64,000 nt of DNA from Lytechinus pictus (GCF_037042905.1 NC_087253.1:20725001-20789000), one strand, 5' to 3'. Counted from the stretch's first letter, positions 1 to 11,865 are shown. Numbers and translations are program-made. Notes: generated by a model from the sequence alone, not told the origin.

Positions 1-390
1 TTGTCAGTTTGGTTTGTTTTTGTTTGTTTTATTTTCGAGATGATAAAACACAATGTAAGAGGGTTTTGTTATATACACACCTGAAAGTGTGGCAAATTAA
101 TGGTAAAAGAAAATTGGGGAAGGTGACTGGCTGGGAAAATACACAGATTTCGATCACATCACTTGACGCGCTATGGACCAACTGGTATCTTTTCCAAGTA
201 CATGTTTTGTGTGTTTTGGTTGCCGACCTCCTTTTTCCCGGATATCCGGTTTGGTTCCACTGTTTTGAGAAATAATTTAACCTCACACTACAAGGTGTTA
301 TGCGAGACACTGGCGTATAGAGGGGGGGGGGGGGCTTGGGGTCAATGGACCCCGGAAAATACAAAACTAAGAGAGTAAAAAGGAAATATT
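1..390. other. Intergenic, no gene seen
   Basis: It contains a 13-base poly(G) run at 322-334. A ~60 bp segment at 122-180 recurs, diverged, at 869-925 (GTGACYGGCTGGGAAAATA and TGACGCG landmarks). Confidence 0.6.
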
Positions 391-1000
391 AAAGGTCTCT
401 TTAAGAAGAATGTTGATTTGAATCATTAGAGAAAAATAAAAGAAGCATAATGCTGAAAATTTCGTCAAAATAATCGGATGTAAATTAAGAAAGTTATTAC
501 ATTTTTTATTCATCTGTTTTTTCACCAAGTATATGGTTATGCATAGCTCAGTAACATGCAGATGAGAGAGTCGATTATGTCGTTCACTATATCTTTTGTT
601 ATTTATTGTTTGAATGATACAATATTTCATTTTTAAACAGATTTGACATTAATGAACAACTTGACTGACCCTACAAAATGTCAAAACAATTGTAATTCCA
701 CATGTTCAGGGAGGAATACATCTTTGCTTCACATAACAATGAGAAGAAATTAAAAATATTTCTTGTTACATATTATACAGATATTGAATGATGGGGTGTA
801 TGATATAAACATTCTTTTGACCGCCGGATTTATATCCCGAATCGGCTGGTCAATATATTCGTCGTAGGTGACCGGCTGGGAAAATATGCAGATTTAGATC
901 ATATCGCGTGACGCGTGGCTATCTAATTTAACGAAATACAAAATAAATAGTGAGTGAGTGACGTCATCAGTCCCCTCATTTGCATATGCCCCACCCTCCA
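391..1000. mobile_element. Interrupted copy of the CAAGTCCACC fold-back family
   Basis: The left part (391-650) matches the family body (GCATAATGCTGAAAATTTC) and 925-1000 matches its right part (GTGAGTGAGTGACGTCATCAG). Between them lies unrelated DNA including the second copy of the 122-180 repeat. The right terminus is missing. Confidence 0.6.
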
Positions 1001-1199
1001 TTCCAAAAACGAGAAGCCCCCCCCCCCCCGGGTCCCTGACCATTTTTTTTTCAATGTTATTTTCTTCTTTTTTTTGCCTATAGGCGAACCATGTTTTTTT
1101 ACTAAAAGTGATAAAAAAGTATGTATAGATGGGAAAATACATGATTTCGTCACACCCCCCCCCCCCACATTTGTGATATCCTTGATTATTTTTGCCCAA

Positions 1200-1860
1200 T
1201 TCTGAACTATAATGTCATGGATATAATAAACTTAGTTGAAGGTGTAGAGTCAAATTCCAGCTATATAGTGCGTTTCGGGTTGACATAATATATAGCGTCG
1301 AAGAAGGCGTTGGCTTCTACAGTCCTTATATCCCTAATGTGTCTGCTACATCAATTTGTCTGACATTCCAAATTAGGAGCACTTACTTTAATAACAAGCA
1401 CTGATGACCGATATATAGATACACGCAAACGGGTGCTGAATAATATAGCAAGCCCGCTAACTCATATTTACCCAGGAAATTAATCCTGATGGTAAGTAGG
1501 CTTACTGGAGCAAAGCTTTACGTAAATGTAAATTCGAAAGATGAGTTGGGTAGTTGTGGGAATTGTCGAGTTGAAGCTCCTTGATGTGAAGTTCCAACGC
1601 ATATGTGAGTCTCCTTAGTGAAAATTAAGGCATAATCATATTTCTTGATACACTGATTGGTTGGTCGATTGGCCCAGATATTTATCCCCTATGATGAAAA
1701 AAGCTAGGATATGCATGCAGTGTTCCGGCGATCGAGTAATCTCTGACAACACCTGAGCCTCATTCGCTTAAAAGTTACTACTCGCCTTCCAATTGTAACT
1801 GCCATAGTAACGATATGGCATATGCAAAAGCCAATCAACATCAAGGATTCCATGCAAGTT
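1200..1860. other. Unassigned intergenic DNA
   Basis: I see no convincing exon, repeat array or element end in this stretch. Confidence 0.5.
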
Positions 1861-2290
1861 ACCATTGGATCACAAAGTTATGATAATAGCTAACTTTTAT
1901 GCAACGGGGTCTTGGGCGAGAACCCTCGTACACTCCAGGGCATTTACCCCAGTCAACTTTTCCCTCCGACAGCATCCGTCAATTACAGTTATCGACGGAA
2001 GAGTACCCCAGACATCTAGCCCCTATATGACTATACATCCCTCATGGACAGGTGCCTTCTGACGAGGACAACAACCCTCCAGGACAAACATCTCCTAGGA
2101 CAACATCCTTCCAGGAAAGGTACCCCCTAACAAGCTGCCCACTCGGACTATATCCCTCCAGGAGAGGTGCATCGGACAAGCACCCATAAGTCAACCGCCA
2201 TCCAGGACAAGTACTACTGGACGAGTACCCCCTGACAGATTCTCCCTCGGACAACCAACTTCCAAGACAAGTATGAACTATACGCCCTCA
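1860..2290. repeat. Degenerate CCAGGACAAGTACCCCC-type minisatellite
   Basis: Motifs such as CCTCCAGGACAA, CCAGGAAAGGTACCCCC and CCAGGACAAGTACTACTGG recur about every 30-45 bp with heavy divergence. The open frames across it reflect the repeat. Confidence 0.55.
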
Positions 2291-2839
2291 GAGTGACATT
2301 ACTGAAAAGCTTGGATCCTCCTTCGTACGATTATGGCTTGCATGATGGACAAGTGGCCCTAAGAAGCGAGGTTCCTAGGGGTGCTGCGTATGTTATACAC
2401 CATAGGCAGCACTGCTTGACGCTGGAATTATATTTCTTACCAAAATCACCTTCATTCTGGAGAGAAAACCTTTTTTATCAATTAATTTCTGACCAAAATT
2501 ACCTTGACTTAGGAGCGAAAACCTTTTTTTTGGGGGGGGGGGGGTTGCCATTGTTTTCAAAACTAGTATCCCCTCTTCAAACATTGCTCATACGGCCCTG
2601 TATGACCTACTACGGATCAGTTGGTAAAATGAATAAAGAATTGCCCAAGTGACAGCAAATGATCCCGTTTTACACGCTTTCCCTGTTGCAGTCTGAAAAA
2701 AAAAATCTTTCATTTTTCAATAAGAACATAGAATTTACAAAATGCGCCCTGCACCGATAATCATTTCGGTCACCTCGGTCTCTAGCTTGATGTTTTTCGC
2801 TTGATTCCATTGAGTACATGGGCGGAAATCTCTCCCTGA

Positions 2840-5040
2840 AGGTAGGGGGGGACCAGGGGCGGATCCAGCTCCCGCCAATAGGGGGGGGGGGCGAATTTTT
2901 TTTCACCCATATTCTCCCCGATCGGCCGCTCAAAGTTGATTTTTGTTTGTTTCTTTGAAGGGGTTGTCCCAGTGGCGCAATGAGCCAACAAAATTTAGGG
3001 GGCTCGATACGGCTTATCACGTAAAATTAATAAGAAGTTGCAAGAAAGCGAAGCGAGCGAGCAAAAATTTCAACATGTTTATTACAAAAATCAAAGTTTG
3101 TGATAGATTTTGACATGACATTTGGAAAATAATAGGCCTATATTCTTTTTTTTTCTTGGTCGTGAAAAATATGGGGGGGGGGCAAAACGCTGATGTCCTA
3201 ACAGTCATTTCTTATCTTTATTCTTATAAAGCAACATAAAAAGTGTAATAAACTCATAAGCCCTATTTAAATAGTGCGAGCGCGAAGCGTGCAAGCTGAA
3301 AATTTTTGGAATTTCATGTATTTTGTCCTGAAACTTGAATATTCTGGGCATTGTTTGTGAACCTGAACAAGATGCGTATGTAACTAAATAATTACACTGC
3401 GAGCGGTTCTGGCTTGATCGGAAAGGGACCTGTTCAGGACGTTTTGCAGTTAGCCATTAAGACGATACATATTTCAACTATTAAATAATGCGAGCGCGAA
3501 GCGCGAGCTGATATTTTTTGACATTCGGACCTAAAATATTGACATTCTAAGGACTTTTTGTAATCATTAACGGTATAGGTATAAAACCAAACAATTAATG
3601 CGAGCGCGAAACGCAAGCGGAAAAATTGAGATTTCAGACATAAAAATGGAACACTATTCATGTTTTGTAAATCATGAAAAAAAAGATAGGAAATTTTGCC
3701 TTTTCCTACATAAATAATGCGAGTGCAAAGCGCGAGCAGAATATTTTTGATATTCTAATCTTAACTGGATAATTTTAGCACGTTTTGAATACAGATCAAG
3801 CTGCGTATATCTCAATAATGTGTGCGCGTATTTTAGAGTTAGGCAGAATCTGGGCATTCTGAATACATTTCATTTTTTATCATGAAAGTCAATAATGCGA
3901 GCGCGAGCGGAAAATACTTGATATTCCGGTATGAAAAGGGTGAATTTAAGCACTATCTAAAGCACTGTGTAGGGAAATTGTGAAGTGCATATGGATAGCA
4001 CTTAATAAATGATGCGAGTGCGAAGCGCGAGCTGATATTTTTATTACTATTTTGACCTGAGACCTGGACATTCTAGGCCTGAGGACATTTTGGCATCATA
4101 TGAAAATTATGACTATCCTCCTATTCCTCTTCCTAAGCGCGATATGACACTTGTCGATATTCCTTTCTGAAAAAGGGACAATTTTGTTACTAGGAATTCA
4201 TGAAAATTTTATCTATCGTATTTATTAATATTATAAGCCTAATGAGTGAGTGAAATGTGTTGACACTGAGGCCTGAAAACTGGATATTTTAAGCACTTTT
4301 GTAATCATGAACAGGATTTATGAGTTGATATATTTTCAACAATAATGCTCGCGCAAATCGCGAGACGAAATTTTTGATAAACTGTCATAAAAGGGGGATT
4401 TTACGTAATTTGTTATAGAATTAATGTATAAAAAATCTTATGGAATAAACAAAGACAATGTGTAGGCCTACTTGGCAAATCAAATAATGCGAGCGCACAG
4501 CGCAAAAAGCTGCAATAAAACGGACATTTTACAGAGCACTTAAAAAATTTTAATTTGTAAATCAAACAAAATAATGAAAGCTCGATGTCCGAGCTGAAAT
4601 ATGCATTGTATATTCCAAAACTTGATATTTTAAGCTACATATCAGCCTATTGAGCAAGATATTATTTTATCAAAGAGACTATGCGAGTGCGAAGCGCGAG
4701 CGAAAATTTGATATAGTGACCTAAAATATATTTTCAAATAATTTTCCAAGTCTTCCCTCGACCTTATTTTTTCACTCGTCTCCCTCCTCTTATTTTCCTC
4801 TTCTTTTTTTCCTCCTTTTTCCCCTTCTTTTTCTTTTTTCTTTCTTTCCCCCTTTTTTCCATTTTTTTTTTTGCTCCGCCAATAGGAGGGGGCCCAAAAA
4901 GTAAGGTCATCTCCTCCAAAATACATTTATTATTTCGATTTTTAATGATGTATTTCTTTCCATCATAAAAGACCAAAAATATATTAGGGGGGACAATTGA
5001 TATTGTGCCCCCCCTACTATTTTGGGTAGGGGGACGCGTC
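2840..5040. repeat. Poly(G)-flanked array of GCGAGCGCGAAGCGCGAGC units
   Basis: AATAATGCGAGCGCGAAGCGCGAGC recurs about every 100-200 bp between 3040 and 4720 (near 3280, 3487, 3599, 3717, 3895, 4012, 4495, 4682). Both ends carry GCTCCCGCCAATAGGGGGG or its equivalent, with GGATCCAGC nearby. It is probably a repetitive element with an internally expanded unit. No protein is encoded. Confidence 0.7.
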
Positions 5041-5770
5041 CCCTGTCCCCCCTGATATTTCCGCCCAGGATTGAGTAACATGACTGTGTAGGCCAGACTT
5101 CATTGTACACAGGCCACGAGTCCCTAGAGTTATATTGGAGGTCGGCCAAGCCTGCTTACGAAATAAAGGAAAGAAATGAGATCAAACGAGGGAAGAATCA
5201 TTTTAGTGATAAGAAAGTAGTCTGAAATTCACTATATTGCCATAGAAACAGTGTCAACAAACAGACATTGAGTCACTCTTGCATATTTATACTATTTTTT
5301 TCATGATTTTGAGTGACAGAAGAGCGGAAGTGTTCGTGGATGTAACTGTGAAGGAAGTCGGGGGTGGGCACTAGCGTACCTACGGGGGAGGGGCAGGGGG
5401 GCAGATTGCCTCCTGACGAATCACAACTCATGCAGGCATGCAGGGGACGTACCCCTGCCTCCCTGACGAGTTTGTTTTTGGTACGAAATGTCCTTTATTT
5501 GCGGTTGAAGACCTTTTTTTTTTTTTTTTTTTTTTGCTTGTCAAATATTTTTCTGGTACGAAATCCTTTATTTGTGGTTGAAGACCTTCTTTTTTTTTTG
5601 CTTGTCAATTTTTTTCGAGGACGAAATATCCTCCAAAAAATTTGTCCCCCCCCCCCTTTGGAAAATCATGGGTACGCCGCTGGGGCTGGGGCTTCTAGGG
5701 GTGGCACTGCGATACTTTAGGGGAAGGTGGGGCAAGGTGATCCAAGGTGATATCTTAATTTCTTGTTCGT
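5040..5770. other. Intergenic with homopolymer-rich repeat debris
   Basis: Poly(T) near 5513-5534, poly(C) near 5646-5657, and two diverged copies of GGTACGAAATSCTTTATTTGYGG (around 5480 and 5560). No gene is seen. Confidence 0.55.
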
Positions 5771-5771
5771 A

Positions 5772-5882
5772 GTGTCGGTGCAAAAACGCCCTCAACACTA
5801 CACTGTCATTCGCAAAAACGCCCTTAGCGGCACGCATATGCGGATATTAAGTGCATTGAGTAGGGGTGTTTCTGCACCGACG
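5772..5882. mobile_element. Small fold-back element, GTGTCGGTGCAAAAACGCC termini
   Basis: GTCGGTGCAAAAACGCCC at the left pairs with GGGGTGTTTCTGCACCGAC at the right. It is probably a short MITE. Confidence 0.55.
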
Positions 5883-6164
5883 CTATATGCGCGAAAATGT
5901 TTTGCTAAGGGCGTTCTACCTCCGACATGGCGATTATTATACTATCTGCAATATTGATAGTTATCTCAAATAGTATTTAAGACTAGCTGTTTGTAACACA
6001 CTTTCAATAAGAGACAGCAGTCAATGTTCGTCAGATCACGGGGAGCAAAATTAGAAAGCCCTGATAAACGCAGAACACGTTTGGGTTTTTTAAAAATAAG
6101 TTAGCACAAAACTTCTTTTTAAAAAAATGTTTTAAAAAAAGGATGTAGAGCCTAACTCTTGTTG

Positions 6165-7170
6165 TCTCGCTCACCAGAGGTAAAGGTGAGATTTAGGGAT
6201 TCAAATGTCGTCCGTCGTCCGTCCGTCACCAATATTATGACACATAACTCCGCAACCGTCACTCATTTATCAACCAAACTTGGATGGTAGTACTGAGGAG
6301 ACCTGCATATTATGCCGCAGTCGCAGGTCACATGATAAGGTCAAAGGTCATTTTCAGGTCAACGTTAAAGTTTACATGCAAGACTCTCTTATGACATATA
6401 ACTCTGCAACCGTTAATTACTTTTCAATCAAACTTGGATGATAGATATACTTTGGGGACCTGCATGTTATGCTGTAGTCGGAGGTCACATGGTAAGGTCA
6501 AAGGTCATTTCAAAGTCAATGCTAAAGTTTACATGCACGACTCTCTTATGACACATAACTCCACAACCGTGAGTCACTTTTCAACCAAACTTGGATGATA
6601 GATATACTTGGGGGGACCTGCATGTTATGCTGTAGTCGGAGGTCACATGGTAAGGTCAAAGGTCATTTTCAGGTCAACGTTCAAATTTACGTGCAAGACT
6701 CTCTTATGACACATCTATAACTCTGCAACCGAAGTCACTTTTCAACCAACCTTGGATGATAGATATACTTGGGGGACTTGCATATTATGCTGCAGTCGGA
6801 GGTCACATGGTAAGGTCAAAGGTTATTTTAAGGTCAACGTTAAAGTTTACATGCAAGACTCTCTTATGACGCATAACTCCACAACCGTGAGTCAATTTTC
6901 AACCAAACTTGGATGGTAGATGTACTTAGGGGACCTGCATGTTTTGCTGCAGTCGGAGGTCACATGGTAAGGTCAAAGCTCATTGTGAGCTCAATGTTAT
7001 GACACAACTCTGCAACCGTGAGTCACTTTTATACCAAACTTGGGTTGTAGGTTTACTTAGGAGACCTGCATGTTATTGTGTTCGGAGGTCACATGGTAAG
7101 GTCAAAGTTCATTTTGAGGTCAACATTAAAGTTTACGTTCACGACTCTAATATGACAAATGTTATTCCAT
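6165..7170 (+). repeat. ~158 bp tandem array carrying DR1 (AGGTCAAAGGTCA) motifs
   Basis: Six units share ATGACACATAACTC, CAACCAAACTTGGATG, GACCTGCAT and GGTCACATGGTAAGGTCAAAGGTCA. DR1 positions are 6338, 6495 and 6653 (perfect), and 6813, 6970 and 7099 (one or two changes). The array is preceded by TTGTCTCGCTCACC and a CGTCCGTCGTCCGTCC run. Confidence 0.85.
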
Positions 7171-7368
7171 TACAGTTATTTCACAATGAATTTTTTATAC
7201 AATTCTGTTGCGTGCCCTCGCAAATCACGATATTTCTGGTTATTTTCATAAGTGGGCGAGACACTAAATCGATTATGCCTTGTTTTTATCTTCATTGCCA
7301 TTCTGTCCTGTTGCATATATAACTATTTGCTTAATTTATCTCTTTCTATGTGTTTTTATTCAATACAG

Positions 7369-7512
7369 CCTCTGCTCTGGACTGTTATGATTGCCAAAAA
7401 TGTAAAACATATCCACAATACGGACTACGAAGTGAAACCTGTCCAAAGCCCGTCATCGAGATTCCTCGTTTGACTGATGCCCGATGTTATAAGGAGATTA
7501 ACGCTGACGGGG
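7369..7512 (+). CDS. Ly6/uPAR gene, internal exon
   Basis: The acceptor is TTCAATACAG just before 7369 and the donor is GTAAGT at 7513. The 144 bp exon is phase 1 at both ends and encodes the first half of the LU domain with five cysteines (LDCYDCQKC, ETC, ARC). Confidence 0.8.
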
Positions 7513-7829
7513 GTAAGTAAATTCTCTATCTTCTTGCTAATTGCTAGTCTTTTTGTTTCATAAAGATTTTAGTATAAATGTCAAGATATGCAACGCGCAA
7601 TCTTATTGATTACTATGCAGTAGTACGCTTCCTCATGGCTTACCAATGCGGTCATGCCTTTTATACCGCACGCAACTAGGCATATAAGTGCGACTCTATT
7701 AAAGTCACACTTAAATATCTTTGTGAAACACCTCCCCCCCCCCCCCCCCTAATCTGAGTGTCAACTGAGCTTTTTACGGGGTAAGCCCGCTAGTCAGTTT
7801 CTAGGACCGCTAGTCATGACGTGTAAAAT

Positions 7830-7864
<35 letters not shown>

Positions 7865-8974
7865 CAAGACATCATCGCGGCTAAGGCCGAATTTCGATGT
7901 ATTTACAAGGTAACAACATGGAGCTATTACAGATGGTAATAATGACACCCCCCAAAAAAAATGTTCAAACAATAACACAGATAATTACAAAATAAATAAT
8001 ACGGATAAAGTATGGTATTGAAACTACTTGTGTTGTGGAATTCTAGAAAGAAATATTAACTGAAAGTGAATTGTGAAATGCTATATGCCCGACTGTTTGC
8101 TAGTCAATAATAGGGGGAAAGGGTCACTAGTCATAAGGACCATGAGTCGTAAAGTCCGATATTCATAATACTAGATGAGGATCGTTATTCATTATAGAGA
8201 ATGAGGGTCATTGATCATCAGGATCGCTAGCATAATCAACAAGGAGGGTTGGTATTTATAATAACACATGAGGGTCGCTAGTCACAATAAAAGAAAAGGG
8301 TACATTAATCATAAGGGTCACCAGTTATAATAGTAGAGGTTCGCTAGTCGTAATAGTAGAAGAGAGTTGCTAGTCATAATAGTATAAGAGGGTCGCTAGT
8401 CATAATAGTATAGAGGGTCGCTAGTCATAATAGTAGAAGAGGGTCGTTAGTCATAATAGTATAAGAGGGTCGCTAGTCATAATATTAGAAGAGGGTCGCT
8501 AGTCATAATAGTAGAAGAGGGTCGCCAGTCATAATACTAGTAGAGTAGTATGACTAGTATTATGACTGGCGAACCCCTTCTACTATACTATGACTATCGA
8601 CCCTCATCTCTTATTATGAATACCGACCCTCCTTGTTGATTATGACTAGCGATCATTATGATCAATGACCCTTATGGTCTATTATGAAAAACGACACCCC
8701 CCCCCCTCTCCCCCCCCCCCCTCCCCCTCTCTCCCTCTCTCTCTCACTCTCTCTCTCTCTCTCTCTCAAATTCATGAACCTAGAGGTGTACCGTGGATGC
8801 ACGTCTGTGACTCAATGTACCGCCAGAGAAGTTGTCCAAAAGTGTTCTGACACGAAAGCTACAAACTGTTACATCTGCTGTGACAAACCCAACTGCAACT
8901 CCGCCTCCTTCACTACAGTTTCTATGGCAACGCTTATCCTGTCGACCGCTTTTGCTGTAGTGCGATTGCTGTGA
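7369..8974 (+). CDS. Ly6/uPAR (three-finger) domain protein, GPI-anchored; last two exons of a partial gene
   Basis: Two exons (7369-7512 and 8784-8974) join in frame across a phase 1 intron to give about 110 residues ending at TGA 8972-8974. The first exon opens with LDCYDCQKC, the usual start of a mature LU domain. The second carries NCYICCDKPNCN, matching the family's closing CC-x4-CN signature. I count 12 cysteines, within the range for LU domains stabilised by 4-6 disulfides. The C-terminus is small residues then a hydrophobic stretch (MATLILSTAFAVVRLL), as expected for a GPI-attachment signal. Such proteins usually sit on the outer cell surface, and partners cannot be inferred here. The exon starts with two bases of a split codon, so a signal-peptide exon must lie upstream; I could not identify it, so the 5' end is missing. 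The 1.27 kb intron is filled with repeats. Confidence 0.8.
7830..7864 (+). repeat. (GATA)n microsatellite
   Basis: About nine uninterrupted GATA units in the Ly6 intron. Confidence 0.95.
8100..8690. repeat. Asymmetric inverted repeat with a 26 bp minisatellite in one arm
   Basis: GGGTCGCTAGTCATAATAGTA(GAAGA) repeats about nine times in the left arm (8330-8545). The right arm (8545-8690) is the inverse complement. The outer segments (GGTCATTGATCATCAGGATCG near 8206; CGATCATTATGATCAATGACC near 8651) also pair. It lies wholly in the Ly6 intron. Confidence 0.8.
8697..8767 (+). repeat. Poly(C) and (CT)n tract before the Ly6 terminal exon
   Basis: An unbroken pyrimidine run, first C-rich and then (CT)n, ends about 15 bp before the splice acceptor. 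It is a simple repeat but probably also serves as the polypyrimidine tract. Confidence 0.75.
8784..8974 (+). CDS. Ly6/uPAR gene, terminal coding exon
   Basis: The acceptor TAG at 8781-8783 follows a 70 bp polypyrimidine run. The first two bases complete a GAG (Glu) codon with the preceding exon. The exon encodes VYRGC through the CC-x4-CN motif and the hydrophobic C-terminal tail, then TGA. Starting at 8786 instead would break the frame. Confidence 0.8.
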
Positions 8975-9654
8975 TAAACCAATTATAAAGGGCGCCATCT
9001 ACGTGTCTGGGGTCGAATCACAAAGGGCACACGAGAGTAATTCATCTGCGCGCAAAGCATGCCGGACAGGCGTAAGTAAAGATCACATGACTTTATTGAT
9101 TAAAATAATTCATTAAAAATAGATCAAATGTTTGTATATCAAAAGAAAAACGATAGAGAAAATGCTGTGTTCATACTCTTGCATAATTAAGGCGTTTGGG
9201 GAGGCTAGACTGCATTTTTGTATTTCATTTTAATTATTATTACCCACAATGCAGTTTTGGTTTTTCTGGCAATGAACTGGCCGAAATTATGGTTAGTCTT
9301 ATTTCAGGCCATTTAACTTTTGATTGAGCTGGGCAAGTACCTGATTAACATATCAAGTCTTAATGTACTGTTAATTGTGACTTATGTCAGTGGATTAAAG
9401 CAAAATCTATCGAGGGATTGATTTTTGATGATTTTTTGGTGAGCTATGATATAACACGTGAGTGAATGGGGGTCTGTAATACTCATGTGTGCCCCAAAGA
9501 GTCGAGGTGAATCGAAGTAGCTTTTGAATTTCTAGTTTTATACATCCGATTAAAATTACCGCGTAGGTAGTGGGATCATCCGCAGAGGATGCGCCCTATT
9601 GTGTATCGACCAACGAGGTTTAGGGCACTATTGGATGTCTTGTGCACTTTAAGG
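8975..9654. other. Ly6 3' flank, no further gene
   Basis: AT-rich DNA after the Ly6 stop. No strong AATAAA was found within the first few hundred bases, so the 3' UTR end is unknown. Confidence 0.4.
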
Positions 9655-9935
9655 ATTAAAGCTAAATATTAGTTGTGGTAACCATCTCAAAATAAAAATC
9701 CAAATAAAATGTGTCATTGCTGAGAAATGAGCAAAATAAGCATGGAAATCCATCAAATGTCAGGTATTTTTCCAAACAATATTAATACTCTGTCCCACAT
9801 ATGCCTTTTTGTGTTATACTGTTAATGATCATCAAAATTATTGGTATTCACTGAGCTAAGATTTCATGATTTCACCAAGATATTTCAATGTACCAGAACT
9901 AGATCTATGATAACATGGTGGCGTTTAACCTCGTC
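9655..9935 (+). repeat. Dispersed CCAGAACTAGATCTATGAT family, copy 1
   Basis: It shares GAAATGAGCAAAATAAGCA, GTCCCACATATGCCTTTTTG and CCAGAACTAGATCTATGAT with 51680-52060 and 63010-63390 and, more weakly, 47935-48300. Confidence 0.7.
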
Positions 9936-10281
9936 TGGTTGACGTTAGAGCGAGGAATGCGCGTGCGTGGTGACTTTCTAAATATTTGTGAAACACGCCC
10001 GTGGTATTAAACATGCATTGTAACTTTTGTAAGAATTGTATTTATTAGGTTCTAGTTTACAATTGGATTGTATTAAATTGAATTCTTGTGTCTCCTCAAT
10101 GTGCCTTTCCCCTCGCTCGTTTGCGATTTGAAGATAACGAGCAACGCCAATGCGACAATCACGTCAAGTTTACCGAATCCAATCCGACCGATGATATGCT
10201 AGAAAAAATACCTATTTTCACAACACTTGTTGACCCAACAAACGAGGAACTTCCATTTGTTTTGTGGTTATATCGAAGTAC

Positions 10282-10470
10282 TACTGGGTAGTCGTGTAAA
10301 AAATGACAATGAAAAAAAATTGTTTTCCATTGATGAATTAGGGATGAAAATGTTGCATGTCGTACGGGACATTCCTGAGTCCCGTACGACACGAAACATT
10401 TTTACCCTTAATTCACCCGTATACTCAAACATTGTTTTTTGTTATCAGTTTTTCACATCACTACCCGCTT
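10282..10470. mobile_element. Fold-back element centred on TCGTACGGGAC
   Basis: A near-perfect 90 bp stem with the centre TGTCGTACGGGAC-8 nt-GTCCCGTACGACA. A matching fragment (GTGAAAATGTCCCGTACGACA) occurs again near 10790. Confidence 0.75.
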
Positions 10471-10581
10471 TAACTTTCCGCCCTTTCACACGGTAAAAAC
10501 CTTAATTTGAATGATGATCCCCGTGAAAAATAAAGCTATGGCGAATTTTTAGCACGTGTGAAACCAAACTATATCTCTATA

Positions 10582-10678
10582 ATATATCTGTAAAGCGCTT
10601 ATAGACGTCGTTCCGATTTGTTAAGCGCTATATAAATGCGGAATATTATTATTATTTTTAATATTATTATTATTATTA
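10582..10678 (+). mobile_element. SINE-like 3' tail, (ATT)n
   Basis: TTAAGCGCTATATAAATGCGG followed by (ATT)n, the tail type shared with the tRNA-derived SINEs in this window. Confidence 0.5.
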
Positions 10679-11061
10679 AACTAGAACATGATTAGAATCA
10701 CGAACGCTAATCACAATCACGAGTTAAAATTCTACTCTGGATGTGAATTCCAGTTAAGTTTCACGCACATTACTGTACGAATCTTGCGTGTGAAAATGTC
10801 CCGTACGACACCGGAATCACCCAATATCCGCGGTCGGTCTGGATTCGGTTTCGTTGGTGTGAATGTAGTATCCGACTCGGGTTTTGATTTGATCGGTCTG
10901 CAGTAGATCGGTTTCGCCGGTTCGACTGTGAGTGCATTAGATTGAATTTAAACGAAAAATGTTTAGATTCTGTGAACTTTCGAAGAGATACACACAGTCC
11001 TGTCCTCCAAGTGAATATTTTGAGTATTAATTGAATCCGAGAGAGGGCGCAATGAAAGAGA

Positions 11062-11177
11062 TCAGCCAACTCGGTTTCAATGGGTTATAAACATGGCCCA
11101 ATTTCTTTGAAATTGAGCTTGCCTAACAGAGCATTATGTGCCACATGTTTGTAACCCATTGGAACCGAGTTGGCTGA
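11062..11177. mobile_element. Fold-back element, TCAGCCAACTCGG termini
   Basis: TCAGCCAACTCGGTTTCAAT at the left pairs with ATTGGAACCGAGTTGGCTGA at the right, 116 bp overall. Confidence 0.75.
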
Positions 11178-11689
11178 ACTTTTTCTATTTATGGCTCTGT
11201 GTTAACAGTCAAATAGAAAAATTTAAGTCTTATAGGGCAGTGATCATAAATTTAGATTGGCTGGCGGCCGTTACGGGAAGTCACGCTTGGGAGACAATTA
11301 TGTTACATTTTTGTCTCTATATTTTCTGGAATAATAAGCTATGCGCTATGGATATATTTGTTCATTAGTAGGCCTAGTTTTTTTGTTAAACTTAACTTTA
11401 ATCTCTGAAATATTGTGTTTTTTGGTGGATTATAACTGGATATTGAATTTATTTCGTACTTACTTCAGTAGTAGATAGAGTGTTGATATTTTGTTGTTGT
11501 TTTAGTGGTATATAAAAGGAACACTGTACTCGTTCGTTTGAATACATGTATGTATATACTATCTTTTATATTGTAGTCTTTCGATATGATAATGGCGATT
11601 GTAAACTTGGGATAGTTTTTTTTTTCTATGAGGGTTAAAAGTGTCAGTTGCTAAGATACACTGCAATCAGTCTTTTAAATGATTATAAT

Positions 11690-11790
11690 AATAATAATGA
11701 TAATAATAATACATGAGATCTTTATAGCGCACTTTCCATCTTGATTAGATGTTCAAGGCGCTTCAGAGCAGAACAACAAACAGAACAGAC
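11690..11790 (-). mobile_element. SINE-like tail on the opposite strand
   Basis: (AAT)n followed by TCTTTATAGCGCACTTTCCA, the reverse of the GCGCTATA-(ATT)n tails. Confidence 0.4.
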
Positions 11791-11865
11791 TATTTACATA
11801 TAATACATGTCTGAACAATTAATCAATGTCTATCAGAAAACATACTTATACAGGTATGTTTTCAG

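Noticed and set aside
4109..4147. Short hydrophobic frame (MTILLFLFLSAI) as the missing Ly6 signal-peptide exon
   Set aside because: It ends in TGA with no donor GT in frame and lies inside the GCGAGC repeat array.
8330..8545. CRISPR-like array
   Set aside because: The 26 bp units are directly contiguous without unique spacers, and the setting is an animal intron.
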